Source: Limimaricola cinnabarinus LL-001 (GTDB lineage: Bacteria; Pseudomonadota; Alphaproteobacteria; Rhodobacterales; Rhodobacteraceae). From it: a stretch of DNA of 33,666 nucleotides. Location of the stretch: NCBI RefSeq assembly GCF_000466965.1, contig NZ_BATB01000043.1, positions 1-33,666 on the forward strand. Direction: 5' to 3'. Every line of letters begins with the position of its first letter. Position 1 is the first letter of the stretch. Made by a program: the position numbers and the translations under genes. Positions 17,690 through 25,522 of this stretch are shown here, in pieces. A model generated the notes under the pieces. The model searched no databases. It was not told where the DNA came from and saw nothing but the letters and a program-made list of their open reading frames with translations.

Positions 17690-18180
17690 GCCACGTCCTC
17701 CAGGCCGGGGCCGCCCGGGGCCTGCATGTCGGGCCCTCGTCTGAGGCGCGCGAGGATGCGTCGCACCACCCGGTGCAGAACGAGAACCACCGCGACGAGG
17801 CCCGCAGTATAGAGCACGGCATCCGAGGCGGGCAACGTCACCGCTTCGTTGTTCCAGGTGCGCTGGACCGTCTTCCACGAGATGAGGACGAGATGGCACA
17901 GGATGCCGCCCCAGAGCAGGTCCACGGCGATGGCGAGCCAGTGCCGCGCGCGGGCGGGCAGCGCGTCCGCGAGAAAGCCCATGCGCAGCTGCGCGTCGTT
18001 CCGCTCGACCGCGGCGATGGCGATGAAGGCCATCCACACCCAGATCCAGCGCGCCGCTTCCTCGGTCCAGACCGGGCCTCGGAACAGTGGGGTGCGGCCG
18101 AAGATCTGGATCATCAGCACGGCGAAGAGGACGATGAAGAGCGCCGAGGCCACGATGCCTTCGAAGCTGTATCTGCGCAT
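17686..18180 (-). CDS. TRAP transporter small membrane subunit (DctQ/SiaQ type)
   Basis: The 164-residue protein has four membrane segments. The motif TEEAARWIWVWMAFIAIAAVERNDAQLRMGFL at about residues 40-70 is the DctQ family signature. It pairs with the large subunit, whose gene follows with an ATGA overlap. ATG 18180 with GGAACGGAGATC upstream gives the usual short cytoplasmic N-terminus. A 110-base gap separates it from the binding-protein gene. Confidence 0.92.
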   Translation of the reverse strand: MRRYSFEGIVASALFIVLFAVLMIQIFGRTPLFRGPVWTEEAARWIWVWMAFIAIAAVERNDAQLRMGFLADALPARARHWLAIAVDLLWGGILCHLVLISWKTVQRTWNNEAVTLPASDAVLYTAGLVAVVLVLHRVVRRILARLRRGPDMQAPGGPGLEDVA

Positions 18181-18290
18181 GAGATCTCCGTTCCTTCGGT
18201 TGGGAGAAGTATGGCGGCGAGGCGCACCTCGCCGCCGGATCACGAGGGGCGGGCGGAGGGGGAGGCCTCCGCCCGCCGCCCGTCAGCGGC

Positions 18291-19250
18291 TCATTCGCCG
18301 CGGACCTCGGCGATCGCGCCCGCGCCGAACTCGGCTTCGAGTTCGTCGTAATAGGGCTGCATCGCCTCGCGGAACGGCGCGAGATCGGGGCGGGTGATGG
18401 TCAGGCCGCGCTCCTCGAAGGTAGCGATCAAGTCCTCCTCGGCCTTTACGGTCATCTCGTCCGAAACCTCGCCGCCCGCCTCGATCGCCTCGCGGACCCA
18501 GCCCTGCTCTTCTTCGCTCAGGCTCTCCCAGGTGCCGTTCGACATCAGGATCGCGGCGCTGGCGACGAAGTGGTTGGTCATCGCGACGTGGTCCTGAACC
18601 TCGTAGAACTTCATCGCGTCGATGGTCGGCAGCGGGTTCTCCTGCGCGTCGACCTGGTTGGTCTGCAGCGCGAGATAAACCTCTTGGAAGGCCACGGGCG
18701 CCGGGGTGGCGCCGACATTCTCGGCATAGGCGATGAGGAACGGCACGTTGGGGGTGCGCATGCGCAGGCCCTTCATGTCGTCGATGCTCTCGATCGGCTT
18801 GTTCGCCGTGGTCTGGCGGGTGCCATAATACCACAGGTCGAGCATCTCGACGCCCTGCTCGGCGAACTTCGCGTCCATCTCCTGGCCCCAGGGGCCGTCC
18901 ACGATCTCTTCGAGATGCGCGAAATCATCGACGACATAGGGCGCGCCGACGAGCTTCAGCTCGGGGATGACATAGCTCATGTCCGGGTAGCCGGTGATGA
19001 CCATGTCCAGCTCGCCCGCCTGCAGCTGCGCCACCATGGCCTTGAAGTCGCCAAGCGTGCCGGAGGGGAACAGGTTCACGGTCAGCTCGCCGCCCGACAG
19101 CTCCTCGAGCTTTTCGCCGAAGGCCTGCGCGCCCTTGAAGACGTTGGACACCTCGTTGTCCTGCATGCCGAAGGTCAGTTCGCGCGCCTGCGCGCCCCCG
19201 GCGATCAGGGCCAGCATCGCGGTCGCGGCGAGCATCTTGGTATGGATCAT
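18291..19250 (-). CDS. siaP: TRAP transporter substrate-binding protein, probably for sialic acid
   Basis: The 319-residue periplasmic protein has a signal peptide of about 22 residues ending AGGAQA. The stretch MKGLRMRTPNVPFLIAYAENVGATPAPVAFQEVYLALQTNQVDAQENP closely follows the SiaP pattern. It includes the Arg that holds the sugar carboxylate and the Asn in QTN. The gene is the first structural gene after the GntR regulator and is followed by DctQ, DctM, NanE, NanK, NagB and NagA. The sialic acid assignment rests on this context and the motif; related uronic acid binding proteins cannot be fully excluded. Confidence 0.88.
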   Translation of the reverse strand: MIHTKMLAATAMLALIAGGAQARELTFGMQDNEVSNVFKGAQAFGEKLEELSGGELTVNLFPSGTLGDFKAMVAQLQAGELDMVITGYPDMSYVIPELKLVGAPYVVDDFAHLEEIVDGPWGQEMDAKFAEQGVEMLDLWYYGTRQTTANKPIESIDDMKGLRMRTPNVPFLIAYAENVGATPAPVAFQEVYLALQTNQVDAQENPLPTIDAMKFYEVQDHVAMTNHFVASAAILMSNGTWESLSEEEQGWVREAIEAGGEVSDEMTVKAEEDLIATFEERGLTITRPDLAPFREAMQPYYDELEAEFGAGAIAEVRGE

Positions 19251-19292
19251 GGTCGTTCTCCTCCTTGGTATGTCGTTGGCCGCCGGACGGCG

Positions 19293-20012
19293 TCAGTCGC
19301 CCTCCGGCGGCAGGTCCATCCCGGTGCTGCGCGGGGCCTTGAGCCGGGCGCGGTAGGATCTGGCGAGATGGCGGTCCATCACGTCGGTGGCGGTCACCAC
19401 GTCGCCCGCGAGCACCGCCTCGTAGATCGCGCGGTGTTCCTCGTAGGCGATGCGGTCGTAGCGGGCCGGATCGTCGGTCGGGGCGCGGCGCGCGAGCATG
19501 CCGCTCACGAACATGTCGTGCAGCGCGAGGATCACCGGGTTGTCGATCACCGTGACCAAGGCCCGGTGAAAGGCGATGTCGGAGCTAGCGAAGTCGGGCG
19601 TGCCGATCGCCTCGAAATTGCGGTCGAGCGCCGAGCGGATGCGGGTGATGCGGATGTTGTCGGCATGCATCGCCGCCTGCCGCGCGGCGCCGCTTTCGAT
19701 GAACTGGCGCATCTGTTCGAGATGCGCGCGGCTCTCGTCGTCGCCCAGCACGTCGCGCAGGTGGTCGCCCGCCGCCGTCAGGACCCCTTCGAGCGACGGC
19801 GTCGCCGCGCGCGGGCGGTGACCGGTCTGGGTCTTGAGGTAGCCGCGAAGCTGCATCTGCGCGAAGGCCTCGCGCACGGTCGGCCGGGAGGCACCGAAGC
19901 GCTCGCCCAGCTCGCGTTCGGTCGGAAGGGGAGAGTCGGGGGCGATCTGGCCGCCGCGGATCTCCGCGATCAGCGTCTCGGCGATGACACCGGATGCGCG
20001 TTGCGCCGTCAT
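19293..20012 (-). CDS. GntR family (FadR subfamily) regulator of the sialic acid locus
   Basis: The 239-residue protein has an N-terminal winged helix (SPLPTERELGERFGASRPTVREAFAQMQLRGYLKTQTGHRPRA) and a C-terminal all-helical FCD domain. The metal- and ligand-binding positions lie in DIAFHRALVTVIDNP and YEEHRAIYEAV. AGGGAGGGG precedes ATG 20012. It is divergent from nanA and upstream of the TRAP genes, so it is the probable NanR-like repressor. The operator candidate at 20071-20080 lies in the intervening 164 bases. Confidence 0.9.
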   Translation of the reverse strand: MTAQRASGVIAETLIAEIRGGQIAPDSPLPTERELGERFGASRPTVREAFAQMQLRGYLKTQTGHRPRAATPSLEGVLTAAGDHLRDVLGDDESRAHLEQMRQFIESGAARQAAMHADNIRITRIRSALDRNFEAIGTPDFASSDIAFHRALVTVIDNPVILALHDMFVSGMLARRAPTDDPARYDRIAYEEHRAIYEAVLAGDVVTATDVMDRHLARSYRARLKAPRSTGMDLPPEGD

Positions 20013-20070
20013 GTCAGCCCCTCCCTCAGCACCGATCCTCGTCTCCTCGCAGTCTTGGTATTTTCAGGAT

Positions 20071-20080
20071 ACAATATTGT
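20071..20080. promoter_or_regulatory. Candidate operator between gntR and nanA
   Basis: ACAATATTGT is a perfect 10-bp palindrome in an AT-rich block. GGTATT at 20057-20062 and CAATAC at 20103-20108 on either side resemble the half-site. AT-rich symmetric sites between a GntR regulator and its target are typical, but binding is only inferred. Confidence 0.4.
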
Positions 20081-20176
20081 CAAACCAAAATATCCCATAT
20101 AGGCAATACTGGATTACAGGCACCATCTCGGGTCCGATCCTCGGGCGGTGTCCATCACCAGAGGGGGAACGCCAAG

Positions 20177-21073
20177 GTGGCCAAGCAATTTTCGGGAATG
20201 TACGCGGCGCTAATGACCGGCATGGACGAGGCCGGGGAGTTTTCGCCCGACCGCCAGCGCAACATCGACGTCTATGTGCTGCGGCAGGGGCTGGCCGGTC
20301 TCTATGTCGGCGGCAGCAGCGGTGAATCGGGGCTCATGGGCACCGATGAGCTGCTTGCGCAGCAGGCCGTGGTGGCCGAAAGCGCCAGGGGCCACGACGC
20401 CCGGCTGATCGCCCATGTCGGCGTGCCGTCGCTGCGCGATTCCGTCGCGCTGGCGCGCCGGGCCGAAGCCTTGGGATACCACGCGCTGTCGGCCCTACCG
20501 CCGCATGCTTACCCCTTCTCCGACGACGAGGTGCTCGCCTATTACCGCGAGCTCTCGGCCGCGACCGCGCTGCCGCTCATCGTCTACGAGGTGCCGATCC
20601 GCACCGGCCGCCCCTTCGGCCTCGACACCCTGGTGCAGCTTCTGGAGATGCCGGGCGTCGGCGGCATCAAATTCACCTCGACCGACCTGTTCAAGTTCTC
20701 GATGCTGCGGCGCCGTTGCCCCGAAAGCCTGTTCTTCTTCGGCTTCGACGAGGTCTACATCACCGGCGCCGCGCTCGGGGCCGATGGCGGCATCGGCACG
20801 ACATACAGCATCCTCGGCAGGCTCTACGTGGCGCTCGACGCCGCGATGCGCGCGGGCGATCTGGCACGCGCGCAGGAGCTTCAGGACCTGTCACAGCGCT
20901 TCGTCGAAGCGCTTCTGGACGTCGGCGTCCTGCCCGGCATGAAGGCGGCGTTCCGGGCGATCGGTGTCGATTGCGGCCCGACGCGAGCGCCGCTCACCCC
21001 GAAGATCGCGGATGCCGAGGCGCGCATGAAAGCGGTCCTGGATCAAGCCGAGTTCAAGCGCTGGCTTGCCTGA
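20177..21073 (+). CDS. nanA: N-acetylneuraminate lyase
   Basis: The 298-residue aldolase cleaves sialic acid into ManNAc and pyruvate. Class I aldolase features are GGSSGESG at 45-52, Y137 in YEVP and the Schiff-base lysine K165 in GGIKFTSTDL. These two residues fall at the same numbers as in the E. coli enzyme. The string ADGGIGTTYSILG is specific for NanA rather than dihydrodipicolinate synthase. I chose GTG 20177 because GAGGGGG lies ten bases ahead; no ATG occurs near. It is divergent from the GntR gene and starts the pathway completed by NanK, NanE, NagA and NagB. Confidence 0.92.
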   Translation: MAKQFSGMYAALMTGMDEAGEFSPDRQRNIDVYVLRQGLAGLYVGGSSGESGLMGTDELLAQQAVVAESARGHDARLIAHVGVPSLRDSVALARRAEALGYHALSALPPHAYPFSDDEVLAYYRELSAATALPLIVYEVPIRTGRPFGLDTLVQLLEMPGVGGIKFTSTDLFKFSMLRRRCPESLFFFGFDEVYITGAALGADGGIGTTYSILGRLYVALDAAMRAGDLARAQELQDLSQRFVEALLDVGVLPGMKAAFRAIGVDCGPTRAPLTPKIADAEARMKAVLDQAEFKRWLA

Positions 21074-21081
21074 AACGGCTT

Positions 21082-21109
21082 TCGTCCGGCGGCTGAAGCG
21101 GCCGGACGA
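21082..21109 (+). terminator. Hairpin after nanA
   Basis: TCGTCCGGC (21082-21090) and GCCGGACGA (21101-21109) make a perfect 9-bp stem eight bases after the nanA stop. There is no T-run, so it is a possible terminator or RNA-end stabiliser. Confidence 0.45.
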
Positions 21110-21336
21110 GACCACGGCCCCTTCGCGTCGACCGGCCATACGCTCCGCACCGGTCAGGCCGCCCCGAACCCGCCCATCGCGACCAGATCGGAGGCCGCTG
21201 GGCATGCCTTCGCGGATTTCGGTCGTCTCGCGGACGGGGCTAAGGCCGCCTCGATGCTGCCGGACGCGGGACAGGATCGGCTGGATCTGCCCAAGCCGGG
21301 CCACGGCTTTCGCAACGCGCTTGCTGTCCGAAGACC

Positions 21337-21984
21337 TCAACGCTTGGAATGCGTTCCGTGTGATAGAAGCGCCTCATCCATCGGCACGTCCCATGGCATC
21401 GGATAGATGCTCGGCAAATCGCATCCCGCGAAGCCCACCCCGATGATCCGTGGCCGCGGCTGAAGCCGCGCCAATGTCCGGTCATAATAGCCGCCGCCAT
21501 TGCCGAGCCGGTAAAGGTCCCGGTCGATACCGACGAGGGGCGCGATGACGATATCCGGCACGCGCGCCTCGCCATTCACCGGCACGGGAATGTTCCAGAT
21601 GCCACGGGTCATCGGGCAGCCGGGCGACCAGGCGCGGAATTCGAGCGGCATGGCCTTGTCGACCACGACGGGAAGCAAGACGCCCGCGCCGGTCGCATGG
21701 GCCCCGGCCATCCATGGCCGCAGATCCGGCTCCCCGCGGATCGGCCAGTAGACAGCGATGGTAACGCCCGGCTTCCGCGCGACGATCCTGTCGAGGCCCT
21801 CGATCAGGGCCGCCGTCGACCTTTCGCGTTCCTGCGAAGGCATGGTGCGAGCCGCGAGAAGCCGCGCCCGCTCGGCGCGCCTGAACCGCGCCACGTCCCG
21901 CGCCGTCTCGGCATCGACCGGATGCCCGTCGACGAGCAGATGGGCAAAGCAGGGCGAGGCCCCCCCGCCGGTGTCGTCTTCCAT
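21337..21984 (-). CDS. 5-formyltetrahydrofolate cyclo-ligase family protein
   Basis: The 215-residue protein would convert 5-formyl-THF to 5,10-methenyl-THF with ATP. The family motif is seen as RLGNGGGYYDRTLARL near residue 165. Earlier parts are FRRAERARLLAARTM with its basic N-terminal helix, and IAVYWPIRGEPDLRPWM near 85. The first 30 residues are an extra leader compared with typical 5-FCL proteins. ATG 21984 has AGATCCGGGATGG context rather than a strong ribosome site. It lies between two gene-free gaps and has no clear functional partner nearby. Confidence 0.85.
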   Translation of the reverse strand: MEDDTGGGASPCFAHLLVDGHPVDAETARDVARFRRAERARLLAARTMPSQERERSTAALIEGLDRIVARKPGVTIAVYWPIRGEPDLRPWMAGAHATGAGVLLPVVVDKAMPLEFRAWSPGCPMTRGIWNIPVPVNGEARVPDIVIAPLVGIDRDLYRLGNGGGYYDRTLARLQPRPRIIGVGFAGCDLPSIYPMPWDVPMDEALLSHGTHSKR

Positions 21985-22079
21985 CCCGGATCTCCCGTTG
22001 CAGCGCATGCGGCCGGAACAGCCTATCGCAGACACGGGCAAAGGCGATAGCGGCCCATGCCGGACGATCGCCTTGCGCC

Positions 22080-23174
22080 TCAGGCGGCCTCGCGGTCCCC
22101 TGCCCCGCGCAGCAGCAGCCGAATGATGTCGGAGCGGGTCAGGATGCCGACCAGCCGCTCCTGTCGCACCACCGGGATGACCTCGCTGCCCTGCGCCGCC
22201 AGCCGGTACAGCAGCGCGCCGACCGGCATGTCATGCGGCACCGCCCGCGCGGCGGGCCGCATCACCTCCGATACGCTGCGGCGCGGCGAGCGGCGCTTGA
22301 AGGCCAGCGGGCGTTCCTGGGCCACCACGGCATAGAGCAGGTCGGCCTGCAGCACGATACCGCGCAGCGACATGTCGGCCTCGACGACGGGAAGGCTCTT
22401 GATGGCGTGGCGGCGAAACAGCCGCGCCGCCTCCGGCAACGGCGTGTCGGGCCGCACGGTGATCAACCCGGTGGTCATGATGTCGGCGCAGGTCGTGCCG
22501 TCGAACCGGTGCCGGGTCGCCTCCTCCTGCGCCGCCGCCAGCATCCGGCCGAGATCCACCACGCCGAGGTTGGTCGATTGGTTGAACCGGTCGAGCAGCG
22601 CGCCAAGCTGCGCCTCCGACAGGCCGAGCCGCGGCGCGGGGTCCTCCGCCGTTTCCGGCTGGCGGAAGGGATAGACCCGCCCGGTGGCGCGGTTGTAGAG
22701 CACGGCGACGAGCACCAGCGCGGCGGTGGTCAGCCCCACCGGCACGAGCGCGAAGATGGGCCCCGCCTCCAGCGCCGGCCCCGGCTCGAGCGCGGTCAGC
22801 AGCGCGACGGCGCCGCCGGGCGGGTGCAACGCCCGCAGCATCATCATCACGCTGATCGCCGACCCGACGGCCACGGCGGCCGACCAGGGCTCGGGGACGA
22901 CCCAAACCGTCGCCAGCGCGACGAGCGCCGCCGCCCCATTGCCGACCACGGCCGACCACGGCTGGGCGAGCGGCGAGTTCGGAACGCAGAAGACCAGCAC
23001 GGCCGTCGCCCCCAGGGGGGCGACGAGATAGAGCGAAGAGACGCCGAGCGGGGCCGCCGCCGCCACCCCGAGGGCGCAGAGCCCGATCCCCAGGAGCGCG
23101 CCGACGCCCGCGCGCAGGGCCTCGACCCCATGAAACGCCGGAAGCGCCGGGTAGAAATGATGCCATGCCCGCAT
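22080..23174 (-). CDS. HPP family membrane protein with two CBS domains
   Basis: The 364-residue protein has four to five membrane segments in its first 160 residues with the naming motif LHPPGGAVALL near residue 115. Two CBS domains follow in the C-terminal half: IMTTGLITVRPDTPLPEAARLFRRHAIKSLPVVE, then VMRPAARAVPHDMPVGALLYRLAAQGSEVIPVV. CBS pairs bind adenosine nucleotides and often gate the attached protein. HPP proteins have been linked to nitrite transport in plastids and cyanobacteria, but the substrate here is unknown. ATG 23174 has AGGAGG seven bases ahead, so the longer upstream frame is not used. Confidence 0.88.
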   Translation of the reverse strand: MRAWHHFYPALPAFHGVEALRAGVGALLGIGLCALGVAAAAPLGVSSLYLVAPLGATAVLVFCVPNSPLAQPWSAVVGNGAAALVALATVWVVPEPWSAAVAVGSAISVMMMLRALHPPGGAVALLTALEPGPALEAGPIFALVPVGLTTAALVLVAVLYNRATGRVYPFRQPETAEDPAPRLGLSEAQLGALLDRFNQSTNLGVVDLGRMLAAAQEEATRHRFDGTTCADIMTTGLITVRPDTPLPEAARLFRRHAIKSLPVVEADMSLRGIVLQADLLYAVVAQERPLAFKRRSPRRSVSEVMRPAARAVPHDMPVGALLYRLAAQGSEVIPVVRQERLVGILTRSDIIRLLLRGAGDREAA

Positions 23175-23539
23175 CCGAACCTCCTGCACCGCCCGAAAAC
23201 CGGGCAACCACGAGGCCCTATGCCCTAGAAGCGGGCGATGTTGAAACGCCCGCGCACCGGGAAAAGGAGATCGTTCTTCCCGCGGGATGGGCGAGAGAAC
23301 ATGCATGCCAAACAAGGTCTCGAAGCCGTCTTCAAATCCGCGTCGGCGTAGAACGCCGATCATAATTGATCTCATGGCGCCCCAGCTGAACGACCGGGCC
23401 GCCCATCGACGAGGGTCATCGCTCAAGCCGGCAAGGAAACCGAGCTACCACTCGCTCTCATGAACATGCATCGCAGAACATTTGGCGATGAGAGCCGGAA
23501 CGGTCGGCACCCTCGCCGCCGACGTCGGTGCATTGGTGA
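23175..23539. other. Gene-free stretch with one hairpin
   Basis: No convincing gene lies here. GCGGGCG (23231-23237) and CGCCCGC (23247-23253) form a perfect 7-bp stem with a nine-base loop, about 57 bases upstream of the HPP gene start. The part from 23340 to 23539 shows nothing I can identify. Confidence 0.4.
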
Positions 23540-23980
23540 TCAAGCCTTCAGCTCTTCGGCGACATCCTCACGAACGACGCGGAGCACGGTGAGCACCCTG
23601 CGCTTGCCGCCTCTGGTATCCCAGTGAAGTGAGGCGCCCTCAGCCAAGCCGATCAAGGCGACCCCGATCGGGGTCAGGACCGAAATCCGGCCGCATGCGA
23701 TGTCGGCCTCCTCGGGAAAGACCAGCGTTACGGTCTTTTCCTGGTCTGTCGCTTCATCGCGATAGGTGACCGCGCGTCCGATCGCCACCACGTTCGATGG
23801 AAACTTCGCCGCCGGGACGATACGGGCCCGACCGATCTCGCCGAGCAATCGGTCGGCAAGGTCCGGGTCGCGCACGATCGCGCGTTCCGCCACGGCTTCG
23901 AGCCTGTCCAGGCAGTCGGCGCCGATGACGATCCTGGGCTGCCTGCCGCCGCCGCGTGAAATGGAGCGTTGTGCGTTCAT
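23540..23980 (-). CDS. Rnk-like nucleoside diphosphate kinase regulator, second copy
   Basis: This is a 146-residue paralogue of the protein at 6010-6450. The shared core is IGRAVTYRDEATDQEKTVTLVFPEEADIACGRISVLTPIGVALIGLAEG. The helical N-terminus is LDRLEAVAERAIVRDPDLADRLLGEIGRARIVPA, also closely matched. GGGAGAA before ATG 23980 decides the start; an upstream in-frame ATG at 24046 lacks support. It follows the GreA-C-like gene by 78 bases, the same order as in the first module but on the other strand. Role at RNA polymerase is inferred from the domain. Confidence 0.85.
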   Translation of the reverse strand: MNAQRSISRGGGRQPRIVIGADCLDRLEAVAERAIVRDPDLADRLLGEIGRARIVPAAKFPSNVVAIGRAVTYRDEATDQEKTVTLVFPEEADIACGRISVLTPIGVALIGLAEGASLHWDTRGGKRRVLTVLRVVREDVAEELKA

Positions 23981-24058
23981 CGGGTTCTCCCTTTCGACGA
24001 ACCATGGCGCGGGCGCTTCGTGAACGAGCAATGCCCGAACCGCCAAAGACGAAGATGA

Positions 24059-24526
24059 TCAGGCCGCATCGTGATCCGGCGGCGGGCTCACATCGAGCAC
24101 GACGAGAGTGTCTATCTGCCCGTCCTCCCGCTGAAGCGGGGCCTTTTGCAGCTTTCGCATCCCGATCAGGGTCCCCCCGAGCAGGGACGCCACGAGAATG
24201 TGCCCCGGGATCGGGGCAGAGCTCATGGTGAGCACGCCGGAACGCGATCCTTCACCGCTTATCATGTATGTGACGTGGCACCCGGCCACGACGAGTTCGG
24301 GCGAAGCGGGCTCGGGCGCGCCGCGAGAGATCCGCAGCTTGTGGCGTAAAAGCCCGTTCAGAAGCGGGGGATTCGGAGCATGCCGGCCCGCGCGTATGCG
24401 CAGCAGACGTTCGATCCCGGCCCGGGCCTCGACCGTGAGAAGAAAGCCGGTCTCGGCAGCGGACCGTTCGAACAACGACCGAAGGTCACTGCCGGAGGGC
24501 AGTTGCACGAAATTGGTGATGGGCAT
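24059..24526 (-). CDS. GreA/GreB C-terminal-like protein, second copy
   Basis: This is a 155-residue paralogue of the protein at 5454-5921, of equal length. The common parts are LLRHKLRISRGAPEPASPELVVAG and GHILVASLLGGTLIGMRKLQKAPL, with the same PPxxDAA end. The N-terminal 60 residues have diverged more. GGGAGA lies six bases before ATG 24526. The gene follows a type B leader ORF and hairpin whose arm overlaps the ribosome site. The same architecture in both copies shows that leader and gene were duplicated together. Confidence 0.7.
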   Translation of the reverse strand: MPITNFVQLPSGSDLRSLFERSAAETGFLLTVEARAGIERLLRIRAGRHAPNPPLLNGLLRHKLRISRGAPEPASPELVVAGCHVTYMISGEGSRSGVLTMSSAPIPGHILVASLLGGTLIGMRKLQKAPLQREDGQIDTLVVLDVSPPPDHDAA

Positions 24527-24534
24527 GGGTGTCT

Positions 24535-24623
24535 CCCGGGGCGGCGAAGCCCGCGTTCTCAATTCAAGGAGGTGAGAAAGCCCCGGGTGGTCAGAGACGC
24601 GCTTGAGCGCGGACCGCCCGGGG
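24535..24623 (-). promoter_or_regulatory. Leader hairpin with alternative pairing to the ribosome site, second copy
   Basis: On the minus strand the 5' arm CCCCGGG with GGTC (24612-24623) pairs with GACC and CCCGGGG (24581-24592). GCCCCGGG occurs again at 24535-24542, overlapping the GGGAGA ribosome site. The T-run after the hairpin is poor (CTTTCTC), so here switching of the ribosome site is more plausible than termination. Layout matches 5355-5446. Confidence 0.5.
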
Positions 24624-24674
24624 ACCCGAGCGATTCAGAAGCAGAAACCGGAAGAGGTTTTCGTGCGTGACCAT
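24591..24674 (-). CDS. Leader small ORF, type B, second copy
   Basis: The 27-residue ORF contains LFRFLLLNRSGPRAVRA near its middle, matching HFRFLLLNRPVPRAVCA of the ORF at 5305-5376. There is no good ribosome site. A promoter-like pair places the transcription start at or beside the ATG, so the ORF may be translated leaderless. The PRAV codons again form the hairpin arm. Confidence 0.5.
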   Translation of the reverse strand: MVTHENLFRFLLLNRSGPRAVRAQARL

Positions 24675-24680
24675 CACGAG

Positions 24681-24708
24681 ATGCTAGCCACTGCGCGCAG
24701 GCTGTCAA
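24681..24708 (-). promoter_or_regulatory. Promoter of the second GreA-C-like module
   Basis: On the minus strand TTGACA (24703-24708) and TAGCAT (24681-24686) are separated by 16 bases, a good match to a vegetative promoter. Transcription would begin about seven bases on, at the ATG of the leader ORF. Confidence 0.45.
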
Positions 24709-24730
24709 TCCTGGAGACGGGACCCGGCTT

Positions 24731-24756
24731 GGAACGGCGTGAAGGATATGGGTGTT
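24731..24756 (+). promoter_or_regulatory. Possible EcfG-type stress promoter of the DUF2945 gene
   Basis: GGAAC (24731-24735) and TGTT (24753-24756) are 17 bases apart, close to the GGAAC-N16-17-CGTT pattern of alphaproteobacterial general stress sigma factors. One base of the -10 differs, and it is unknown whether this organism has EcfG. Confidence 0.3.
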
Positions 24757-24779
24757 GAACGAGGAAAGGAGGTGAGCCG

Positions 24780-24992
24780 ATGGCGAAGTATTCGAAAGGC
24801 GATCGCGTAAGCTGGAACTCCGAAGCCGGACGTGTCAGCGGTCGCATCGTGAAGGTCCACGAGACGGATTTCGACTACAAGGGGCATCGGCGCCGCGCCT
24901 CGAAAGAGGATCCGCAATACGAGATCGAGAGCGACAAAACCGACCACATCGCGGCGCACAAGGAAGACGCGCTGACCAAGCTCGACAAGTGA
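24780..24992 (+). CDS. DUF2945 small protein (HVA1/Tudor-like)
   Basis: The 70-residue protein matches the DUF2945 pattern: MAKYSKGDRVSWNSEAGRVSGRIVKVHE, DFDYKGHRRRASKEDPQYEIESDKTDHIAAHKEDAL. The family has a small SH3/Tudor-like fold and is often found in stress-related settings, function not settled. AAAGGAGGT is an excellent ribosome site seven bases ahead. Its stop overlaps the GTG of the DUF488 gene (GTGA), so the two are translated together. It is divergent from the second stress module. Confidence 0.9.
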   Translation: MAKYSKGDRVSWNSEAGRVSGRIVKVHETDFDYKGHRRRASKEDPQYEIESDKTDHIAAHKEDALTKLDK

Positions 24993-25522
24993 GCGGCGGC
25001 TTCGCAACCATCGGGCATTCCAGTCGGCCGCCGCAGCTGGTCCTCGACATGCTGCGGGAAGCGGGGATCCGGTTGCTGGTCGATGTGCGATCTTTCCCAA
25101 AGTCCCGCAGCAACCCCGACTACAACGACGACAGGTTCCCCCAAAGGCTGGCCGAACATCAAATAGGCTATCGCCACATGCTGGCGCTCGGTGGACGACG
25201 CCCCAGGCAACCCGACATCGATGACGACCTGAACGCCTTCTGGCGTGTCCGGAGCTTCCACAACTACGCCGACTATGCCCTTGGCGCCGAATTCCAAGGC
25301 GCATTGCGAGAATTGGTGGATCTTGGCCGCAACCAATCCCTTGCGATGATGTGTTCTGAGGCCGTCTGGTGGCGCTGCCATCGCAGGATTATCACCGATT
25401 ACCTGCTGCTCCATGGCCATGAGGTTCGCCATCTGATGGCACCTGGTCGCATTGAACCGGCGCGCCCTTCGGAAGGAGCGTGTCTCCGAAAAGATGGGGC
25501 GGTCATCTATCCTCGGGTTTGA
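24989..25522 (+). CDS. DUF488 family protein
   Basis: The 177-residue protein shows the DUF488 pattern: FATIGHSSRPPQLVLDMLREAGIRLLVDVRSFPKSRSNPDYN at the start, YRHMLALGGRR near residue 65, and MCSEAVWWRCHRRIITDYLL with C122 and C130 near residue 125. The family is widespread and uncharacterised; the Cys-containing string suggests a metal or redox site. The start is GTG 24989, overlapping the DUF2945 stop by four bases. It is followed by a non-coding stretch and an insertion sequence remnant. Confidence 0.88.
   Translation: MSGGFATIGHSSRPPQLVLDMLREAGIRLLVDVRSFPKSRSNPDYNDDRFPQRLAEHQIGYRHMLALGGRRPRQPDIDDDLNAFWRVRSFHNYADYALGAEFQGALRELVDLGRNQSLAMMCSEAVWWRCHRRIITDYLLLHGHEVRHLMAPGRIEPARPSEGACLRKDGAVIYPRV

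Noticed and set aside
18570..20102. Plus-strand open frame of 510 codons opposite the TRAP binding protein and gntR
   Set aside because: Both minus-strand genes are clear family members, and the plus frame is a compositional shadow.
23175..23426. N-terminal extension of the HPP-CBS protein
   Set aside because: The frame is open upstream, but AGGAGG fits ATG 23174 and the extra 84 residues do not resemble the family.
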